Part shown: positions 5,044 to 9,509 of the stretch, piece by piece
Position numbering within the stretch: position 1 is the first letter of the stretch
Layout: each line of letters starts with the position of its first letter
NCBI GenBank assembly: GCA_902388545.1
Contig: CABMPS010000066.1
Span: 1 to 9,509 of the forward strand
Length of the DNA stretch: 9,509 nucleotides
From: an uncultured Collinsella sp.
GTDB taxonomy: Bacteria; Actinomycetota; Coriobacteriia; Coriobacteriales; Coriobacteriaceae
Direction: 5' to 3'
Position numbers and translations under genes: made by a program
Notes under the pieces: model-generated
The model's input: only the letters and a program-made list of their open reading frames with translations
What the model was told of the DNA's origin: nothing
Database searches by the model: none

Positions 5044-7708
5044 ACTCTTGCACCTTGAGGGCCTCGGCTAGGCTGACGCGCTTGATAGAGCGCGTGTGCA
5101 GCAGCGCCACGACCAGGTAGGTCGCAAAGCCAATGCCGACGCATGCAGCCATGGACCAAGCGGGCACGTAGATCTCGATATTGCCGTTGTAGGCGAGCAG
5201 CATCGAGCGGAAGATGGCCGTGAGCGAGCCAATAATGACCGGCAGGCTCAGCACGAGCGACGCCGCCACGCACAGCGTGATCGAGCGGATGTACAGATGC
5301 GAGATCTCACTATCGCGATAGCCAAAGACTTTCATGTAGCTGATCGAACGGGCGCTGTGGTCGATCACCGCTTTGGTCAGCAGGTACATAAACAGCAGGA
5401 AGATAAACACCGCGAGCCCGACCATCATGCCGATCATTTTGCTCATCATGCCGATGAACTGGTCACCCACGGCGCGCATGTCGTCGGGCGTGGTGTCGCC
5501 GGCAAAGTAGCGCGCGTCGAGGTCGAGCTTCTCGTCGCTCACATAGCCGTTAAAGTAGGCGGCGTCGTTGTCGAACAGCTCGTTAAAGTCGTCGATACTC
5601 ATATAGATGTTCATGTCCGACTTGGAGCCCCAGGCACAGTCCTTGCCCGCGTACTCAAAGGAATAATGCTCACCCTCGTACTTGTCGCTGAGCGTGACCT
5701 TCTGGCCCTCGCTCCAGCCAAACTTATCGAGCAGACCGCCGCCAAAGACGACGCGGCCATCGCCGATGTTGAGGCCCTTCCAGTAGCGCGAATCGGACGA
5801 GATGCCGTAGACAGAAATCGTCTCCTCGCCATTGCCGTCGCCACGGTCGTACTGCAGCTGGTGAACGGCATATTTCTCGGCCTGCGCGATTGCGCCCGCG
5901 CCGTTGTCGGTCGTATTGACCGGGTGGATATCGTCGTTGTCAGTGTCGATCTTAGAGGCCTTGTCGATCAGATCGATGGCCTCATCGCGGTTGCAGCCGA
6001 GGGCATCGGCAAGATCGTCAAGGCGCGCGTAGAGCGCATCCTTCTTGTCCTGGACCTTGGCAAGCGCATCCTGCGCTGCGGTCAGGCTCTCGGCAGACGG
6101 AGATGCGGTCGCGGCATCGGCTGCCGTCTGCGCCGCATCGGCCGCGTCGTCAAGCTCGTCATCGGCATCCTGGGCGGCGGAGAGCAGCGCGCCGTCAATC
6201 GACTGCAAGCGCTCGAGCGCCGACCACTGCTCGCGCTCCTCGGCAGTGCCCTCGAGCTCCAGCGGCGCCTTGAGTGTGTACTGATGCTCGGCGACCAGGC
6301 TCGTCTCGAGGTTGTCCGCATAGTGCGTCATCGTGGGCAGGATCGCCAGACCAAAGAGCAAAAGCAGCGACCCAAACGCGATGCCCACGAAGAGCGTGGC
6401 GAAGTTGCCCAGGTTGCGCAGGAAGACGCGCAGGCGGAAGCGCGAGACAAAGCCCATGCGCTCCGGCAGCTGCAGGCCGCGCTTGGTGCCCGATTTGCCG
6501 CTCGCCTCGTGACGAAGGAACTGCAACGGCGTCTTGCCCATCTTGCGAAGCAGGCCCACCAGCGTGATGAGGATGAGCGCGGCGGCGGGAACCACGGCGC
6601 ACTTCACAAAGATCTCCCAGCTCCAGTACACCTGGAAGGGCGGCAGGCTGTACGAGCCGTAGTAGAGACCGCGCATGGGCTCGGTAAAGAACGCAACGCC
6701 GAGAGCGGTGCCCAGTAGCGCCGCGGCCACGCCTACGATGGCGGGAAGCGCTAGGTAGTGCAGCACGATTTCGCGACGGCGATAGCCGCTGGCGAGCAGC
6801 GTGCCGATGATGGCGCTCTCCTCCTCGATGGTGGCGTCGGTGAGCACCACAAAGACAAACGCCATGATCACGATGATGATGTCGAGCAACGTCATCCACA
6901 TCATGGAGTCGCCGTCCACGTCGTCGCGCGCATAGCCAATGCCCTGATTGGAATCGGCATCGATCAGATCGTCCACGCGCGCATCGGCATCGGTCAGCGC
7001 CTCGACCATATCCTGCTCCGCATCGATGCGATCCGCGGTGGGGAGATCGCGATCGGTAAAGGTAAAGGAGTAGGTGTAGGCAGGCGCGCCGCCGGCGTCC
7101 TCAAGCGCGGCAAAGCCGGCGTCGGTGACCTCGGCCACGCCGTACGTGATGGTGTTCACCGTAAAGTCCGAATTGTCGAGGAACAGCGCCTGGCTATCGG
7201 GCTGGGTCATGATGCCGCAGATGGTGTAGGTGCGGCCCTCAAGCTCGACCTTATCGCCCACGGCGAGGTCGTTGTTGGTGGCGAAGACACGGTCGATTGC
7301 CACCTCATCGTCCGTCTTGGGCTGCCTGCCTTCGCAGTAGGACGCAATGTCAACCTTGGTGCGATGCGCGTAGGTGCGCAGGGTGCGCTTGGTGCCGTCG
7401 TCGCCGGCGGTCTTTTTGATGATGGCGTCGATGGAGAAATTCTTGTAGAGCGTAACGCCGCCGACGTCGCCGGCTGCATCCTCGGCCGCCTTGAGCTGAT
7501 CTTTGGTGGCCTCGAAGGAGGTGGTCACGCGGCCGTCCTCAATCGTGTACGCATCGCGCATGTCATCGATAAGGCAGCCGATGGAATGCGCTGCGAGCAA
7601 AAAGCCCGAGGTGAGAGCGATGCTTCCGCACATAAGCAAAAAGATGCCCAGGTACTTGCCGATATTGCGGCGCAGCTCGCGCGGGAGACGTTTTGCGAGA
7701 GGTGTCAT
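5042..7708 (-). CDS. ABC transporter permease with two FtsX domains
   Basis: An 888-residue inner-membrane subunit of a MacB/FtsX-type ABC exporter, partner of the ATPase encoded 8 nt upstream. Such systems use mechanotransmission to move lipoproteins, peptides or toxic compounds; the substrate here is unknown. Seen, in order: TM1 (about 17-41, after basic KRLPRELRRNIGK), a first extracellular MacB-like domain (about 45-265), FtsX domain 1 with three membrane segments (272-290, 318-340, 367-386), and TM5 (434-457). A second extracellular domain (about 458-750) contains an Ala/Asp-rich, probably coiled-coil stretch (about 500-575). FtsX domain 2 (754-778, 808-831, 850-870) closes the protein. 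FtsX coupling motifs SGYRRREI (near 307) and FGYRDSEI (near 795) are in both halves. Start: the ATG at 7708 has AGG in the ATPase stop region; a TTG at 7723 would overlap the ATPase stop and add five residues. The 3' end touches the repeat element. Confidence 0.93.
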   Translation of the reverse strand: MTPLAKRLPRELRRNIGKYLGIFLLMCGSIALTSGFLLAAHSIGCLIDDMRDAYTIEDGRVTTSFEATKDQLKAAEDAAGDVGGVTLYKNFSIDAIIKKTAGDDGTKRTLRTYAHRTKVDIASYCEGRQPKTDDEVAIDRVFATNNDLAVGDKVELEGRTYTICGIMTQPDSQALFLDNSDFTVNTITYGVAEVTDAGFAALEDAGGAPAYTYSFTFTDRDLPTADRIDAEQDMVEALTDADARVDDLIDADSNQGIGYARDDVDGDSMMWMTLLDIIIVIMAFVFVVLTDATIEEESAIIGTLLASGYRRREIVLHYLALPAIVGVAAALLGTALGVAFFTEPMRGLYYGSYSLPPFQVYWSWEIFVKCAVVPAAALILITLVGLLRKMGKTPLQFLRHEASGKSGTKRGLQLPERMGFVSRFRLRVFLRNLGNFATLFVGIAFGSLLLLFGLAILPTMTHYADNLETSLVAEHQYTLKAPLELEGTAEEREQWSALERLQSIDGALLSAAQDADDELDDAADAAQTAADAATASPSAESLTAAQDALAKVQDKKDALYARLDDLADALGCNRDEAIDLIDKASKIDTDNDDIHPVNTTDNGAGAIAQAEKYAVHQLQYDRGDGNGEETISVYGISSDSRYWKGLNIGDGRVVFGGGLLDKFGWSEGQKVTLSDKYEGEHYSFEYAGKDCAWGSKSDMNIYMSIDDFNELFDNDAAYFNGYVSDEKLDLDARYFAGDTTPDDMRAVGDQFIGMMSKMIGMMVGLAVFIFLLFMYLLTKAVIDHSARSISYMKVFGYRDSEISHLYIRSITLCVAASLVLSLPVIIGSLTAIFRSMLLAYNGNIEIYVPAWSMAACVGIGFATYLVVALLHTRSIKRVSLAEALKVQE

Positions 7709-7716
7709 GGCGCCGC

Positions 7717-8430
7717 CTACCAATCGAGCTCGGCGGCCGCAACGGGCGACTCGTTGAGCTCATCCTCGACGATGCGCCCGTCGCGCAGGCGCAGCACGCG
7801 ATTGGCCATGCGCGCGATGGCGGCATTGTGGGTGACAATGATGATGGTGCAGCCGTACTCGTGATTGACATCCTCCATGAGCTGCAAGATTTCCTTGGAC
7901 GTCTTATAGTCGAGCGCGCCGGTGGGCTCGTCGCACAGCAGCAGACCCGGGTTTTTGACGAGCGCACGGCCGATGGCACAGCGCTGCTGCTGGCCGCCCG
8001 AGACCTGGCGCGGGAACTTGTTGCGATGCTCGTAAAGGCCCAGCGAACGCAGCAGGTCGTCGACATTGAGCGGGTTTTTGGACAGGTGCGCCGTGACCTC
8101 GATGTTTTCCTTGATGGTAAGGTCGGGCACCAGGTTGTAGAACTGAAAGACAAAACCCAGCTCGCGGCGTCGGTACTCGCCCAAATCAGCCGGCTTGAGC
8201 ACCGTGAGGTCGCAGCCGTCTACCATGATAGAGCCGCCGTCGGCATCTTCCAGGCCACCGATCAGGTTGAGAAACGTCGATTTGCCCGAGCCCGAGGGCC
8301 CCAGCATGACGCAGATCTCGCCGCGGTTGATGGACGTATCGATACCGTCGAGCACCGTCAGGCGCGCATCACCGTCGCCGTAGTGTTTCTTAAGCCCGCT
8401 GACCTGGACATAGGCTCGCTTTGTCGCCAT
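7717..8430 (-). CDS. ABC transporter ATP-binding protein (MacB/LolD type)
   Basis: A 237-residue ATPase that powers the double-FtsX permease encoded directly downstream. All nucleotide-binding motifs are present: Walker [10 protein letters not shown] (44-52), Q-loop Gln96 in VFQFYNLVP, signature VSGGQQQR (143-150), Walker [13 protein letters not shown] (163-174) with catalytic Glu168, and the switch His201 in VTHN. The Q-loop context FQFYNL and DEPTGALD are typical of the MacB/LolD/FtsE group rather than of importers. Start ATG at 8430 with GGGGGA about 4 nt upstream (short spacing). It leads a two-gene operon. The region upstream holds a possible promoter and a 12-bp direct repeat, and then the second repeat element. 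No two-component regulator is adjacent within the window. Confidence 0.96.
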   Translation of the reverse strand: MATKRAYVQVSGLKKHYGDGDARLTVLDGIDTSINRGEICVMLGPSGSGKSTFLNLIGGLEDADGGSIMVDGCDLTVLKPADLGEYRRRELGFVFQFYNLVPDLTIKENIEVTAHLSKNPLNVDDLLRSLGLYEHRNKFPRQVSGGQQQRCAIGRALVKNPGLLLCDEPTGALDYKTSKEILQLMEDVNHEYGCTIIIVTHNAAIARMANRVLRLRDGRIVEDELNESPVAAAELDW

Positions 8431-8471
8431 CTTATCCCCCGTTGTTAGCCATCTGCTACTTTTCTAGGTTA

Positions 8472-8499
8472 ATAGTAAACCCGGGCGAACTATTTTTAA
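8472..8499 (-). promoter_or_regulatory. Candidate promoter of the MacB-type ABC operon
   Basis: On the minus strand TTAAAA (8494-8499) and TACTAT (8472-8477), separated by 16 bp, are each 4 of 6 to consensus. The stretch 8461-8520 is clearly AT-richer than its surroundings, as expected for a promoter. A start near 8465 would leave a leader of about 35 nt. The two 12-bp direct repeats overlap and precede the -35. Confidence 0.4.
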
Positions 8500-8520
8500 G
8501 CGACGTGCGCGAACTATTTT
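8485..8520 (-). promoter_or_regulatory. Two 12-bp direct repeats, probable regulator sites
   Basis: AAAATAGTTCGC on the minus strand occurs perfectly twice (8485-8496 and 8509-8520), 24 bp apart, in the upstream region of the ABC operon. One copy overlaps the presumed -35 and spacer, the other lies just upstream. Direct spacing of this kind suits a dimer or tandem-bound regulator. No regulator gene is visible nearby. Confidence 0.5.
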
Positions 8521-8527
8521 CCAACCT

Positions 8528-8587
8528 ACTCATTGGGGACAGACTTAAATGACTGAAACCACTCATTTAAGTCTGTCCCCAATGAGT
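8528..8587. repeat. Perfect 25-bp-arm palindrome within the right repeat
   Basis: Arms 8528-8552 and 8563-8587 are exact reverse complements, separated by 10 nt (CTGAAACCAC). The arms run from ACTCATTGGGG to TTAAATGA. No T-tract follows on either strand, so it is not a standard intrinsic terminator. It lies between the ABC-2 permease gene and the promoter of the MacB-type operon and would form a very stable hairpin in RNA. Confidence 0.85.
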
Positions 8588-8684
8588 GCCGCCAGGGACA
8601 GCCCTTGCCAGCCCGGCCGGCGAGCCGGCAGATCGGCAAAGACTGTCCCCAGCGACCAGTCGTTTAAGAACGTCCCCGATGACC
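8528..8684 (+). repeat. Structured intergenic repeat, right copy with inverted unit
   Basis: This is a second copy, in the same orientation, of the element at 4920-5043. The 97-bp core (8588-8684) is about 89% identical. In front of the core the 27-bp unit appears twice: forward at 8528-8554 (one base different) and reversed at 8561-8587 (exact), with GAAACC between. The core stem is kept: TTGCC and GGCAA pair fully here, while the left copy has one mismatch, so pairing may be under selection. It ends 6 nt before the stop of the ABC-2 permease gene. With the promoter region it accounts for the gap at 8431-8690. Confidence 0.8.
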
Positions 8685-8690
8685 AGGTAG

Positions 8691-9257
8691 CTAGGCATGG
8701 GATTTGGCGCGGGTGAGGGCCATGCCTACGGCGGTGATGGCCGCGGCAAAGAGCACCGTAACGCCCAGGTCGCAGGCGATGTCGCCCAGCACGGTGGACG
8801 TCAGGTCCGCGGCGAGCGCCTTGCCGATCGCGTCGTTCACCCAAAACGTCGGCACAAAATGCGCCACGGTCTGCACGGCCGAGCCCATGAGCGACAGCGG
8901 CATCCAGGCGCCACCCAAAAACGTCATGAGCATGCCGAGTAAGTTGCCCACACCGTTGAGCAGCTCCTCGCGCGCGCCCAGGCTCGACAGCGTAAAGCCA
9001 ACGGCCAGCGGCGTGCACGCCAGGGCAAACGTTGCCGCCAGCGCCAGGCACACGCGGCCCACGCCGACCTCGGCAACCGCGCCGGCAAAGCCCACGACGC
9101 CCATCATGCTCGACACAAGCCAGATGCAAACGGTGAGCACGGCGGCGGCCGCGAACACGGCAAGCGAACGCTGGCGCTCGGAGACCGGGCCGGCATCCAT
9201 GCGGCGCACGCGCTCGGGCCATTGTTTAACTTCTTTCTCCTCATTTGTGGATGGCAT
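8691..9257 (-). CDS. ABC-2 type permease, C-terminal part (separate frame)
   Basis: The frame encodes 188 residues from the ATG at 9257 with four membrane segments (about 31-53, 67-90, 98-120, 161-182). It carries the ABC-2 features LGGAWMPL (114-121) and HFVPTFWVNDAI (133-144), and ends in RAKSHA. It corresponds to TM3-TM6 of a six-helix drug/polysaccharide-type exporter permease. The first part of the same permease is in the +1-offset frame that ends at 9241, so the gene is interrupted. From PERVRRMDAGPVSERQRS onward the sequence is normal permease; residues before that come from an AT-rich inserted stretch. True start uncertain: the ATG at 9257 has no good ribosome site, ATG 9200 and GTG 9209 are also in frame, and the best Shine-Dalgarno-like sequence (GAGGAGAAAG) sits between them. 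It may be a pseudogene part, a separately translated half, or reached by recoding. Confidence 0.7.
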   Translation of the reverse strand: MPSTNEEKEVKQWPERVRRMDAGPVSERQRSLAVFAAAAVLTVCIWLVSSMMGVVGFAGAVAEVGVGRVCLALAATFALACTPLAVGFTLSSLGAREELLNGVGNLLGMLMTFLGGAWMPLSLMGSAVQTVAHFVPTFWVNDAIGKALAADLTSTVLGDIACDLGVTVLFAAAITAVGMALTRAKSHA

Positions 9258-9264
9258 ACCATAC
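9219..9264 (-). other. AT-rich 40-46 nt insertion splitting the ABC-2 permease gene
   Basis: On the minus strand the upstream frame reads GMHK and the downstream frame resumes at PERVRRMDAG. Removing 9219-9264 (46 nt) joins them as GMHKPERVRRMDAG. Removing 9225-9264 (40 nt, flanked by AAA on both sides) joins them as GMHKQWPERVRR. The stretch is AT-rich in a strongly GC-rich gene, contains TGA (9243-9241) and TAA in the upstream frame, a small ATGG/CCAT stem near its start, and GAGGAGAAAGAAG, a Shine-Dalgarno-like run, near its end. The exact boundaries are inferred. Confidence 0.6.
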
Positions 9265-9509
9265 TTTATGCATGCCCGAGAACACCAGCCCCACCGACAC
9301 GATGACCGACGAGATGATCGCGTACGCGCCAAAGTTGAAGTACGACTCGAGCGTGGCGGCGGCAGTCGAGTCGACCTTGACCTGCTCGATCTGGACCTCC
9401 GCGCGCTTTGCGGCCGCGTGCTCGGCGGCCCTTGCGACATCACCGTTGGAGGCAGCGGGTTCAAGCGCCGCCGCGGCGCCCGCGAGCGAGATCCAGCGCG
9501 AGGCCTCGG
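9241..9509 (-). CDS. ABC-2 type permease, N-terminal part (cut by window edge)
   Basis: The last 88 codons of a frame that enters from the right edge and stops at TGA 9243-9241. It encodes the end of an Ala-rich extracellular domain (about 1-55, with AAAKRAEVQIEQVKVDSTA) and one membrane segment, YFNFGAYAIISSVIVSVGLV (56-75), followed by FSGMHKVWYAIHK. A YFN-type helix after a large outer domain is the second membrane segment of ABC-2 permeases. Normally a short cytoplasmic loop and four more helices follow; here these are in another frame (8691-9257). The last 8 residues (VWYAIHK and its stop) derive from the AT-rich insertion. The start and an expected ATPase gene lie outside the window. 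The two parts overlap by 17 nt. Confidence 0.7.
   Translation of the reverse strand, partial: EASRWISLAGAAAALEPAASNGDVARAAEHAAAKRAEVQIEQVKVDSTAAATLESYFNFGAYAIISSVIVSVGLVFSGMHKVWYAIHK

Noticed and set aside
5096..6718. A 540-codon open frame on the plus strand inside the FtsX permease gene
   Set aside because: GC-rich antisense shadow. The composition is His/Arg/Ala-rich with no domain, while the opposite strand encodes a clear double-FtsX permease.
8485..8520. LexA/SOS boxes (CGAAC and GTTCG half-sites) upstream of the ABC operon
   Set aside because: Only same-direction half-sites are present; no CGAAC-N4-GTTCG palindrome can be formed.
8563..9222. A 219-codon minus-strand frame starting at ATG 9222 just after the Shine-Dalgarno-like run
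   Set aside because: The product is Arg/Gly/Ala-rich with no domain and lies in the wrong frame over the permease helices; it also runs into the repeat element. The start is noted because it complicates the reading of the 9219-9264 insertion.
9258..9464. Upstream extension of the C-terminal permease frame to a start at 9464
   Set aside because: The added residues are an Arg/Ser/Pro-rich shadow (SRSSRSRSTRLPPPR). The genuine permease helix YFNFGAYAIISSVIVSVGLV is in the neighbouring frame across the same bases.

Overview
The window is GC-rich bacterial DNA. Nearly all of it is coding and most genes lie on the minus strand. The gene content (paired ABC exporters, a PAQR/hemolysin III protein, a CNNM/CorC protein, a DUF362 ferredoxin-like protein) and the intergenic repeats built on GGGGACAGACTTAAATGA suggest a gut Coriobacteriia, most likely a Collinsella-like genome. 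That placement comes from gene style and recall of such repeats, not from any marker gene here.

Layout. Positions 1-2213 (minus): the first codons of an unidentified gene at the left edge, a CNNM/CBS/CorC-HlyC membrane protein, and upstream of it trhA (hemolysin III). Positions 2214-2400 form a divergent control region with a strong sigma70-type promoter (TTGACG, 17 bp, CATAAT) for the next gene. Two copies of a 14-bp near-palindrome (GTTGAYGYATYAAC) sit on the -35 and downstream of the -10. Positions 2401-3366 (plus): a membrane-anchored alpha/beta hydrolase with an intact Ser-Asp-His triad. Positions 3367-3617 lie between convergent genes and hold a 134-bp element with 22-nt inverted ends, followed directly by a GC-rich terminator hairpin. 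Positions 3618-4823 (minus): a DUF362 protein with two 4Fe-4S motifs.

Positions 5042-8430 (minus): a two-gene ABC exporter of the MacB/FtsX type, ATPase first and an 888-residue double-FtsX permease second, 8 nt apart. This operon is bracketed by two same-orientation copies (4920-5043 and 8528-8684) of a structured repeat about 89% identical over its 97-bp core. In the right copy the adjoining 27-bp unit appears in both orientations and forms a perfect 25-bp-arm palindrome. Two direct 12-bp repeats, 24 bp apart, sit over the likely promoter of the operon.

Positions 8691-9509 (minus): the 3' part of an ABC-2 type permease. Its reading frame is interrupted at 9219-9264 by an AT-rich stretch of about 40-46 nt that carries an in-frame stop and a Shine-Dalgarno-like sequence. 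Removing the stretch restores one continuous permease. It may be a disabling insertion, a split two-subunit permease, or a recoding/bypass site. This is the most unusual signal in the window.
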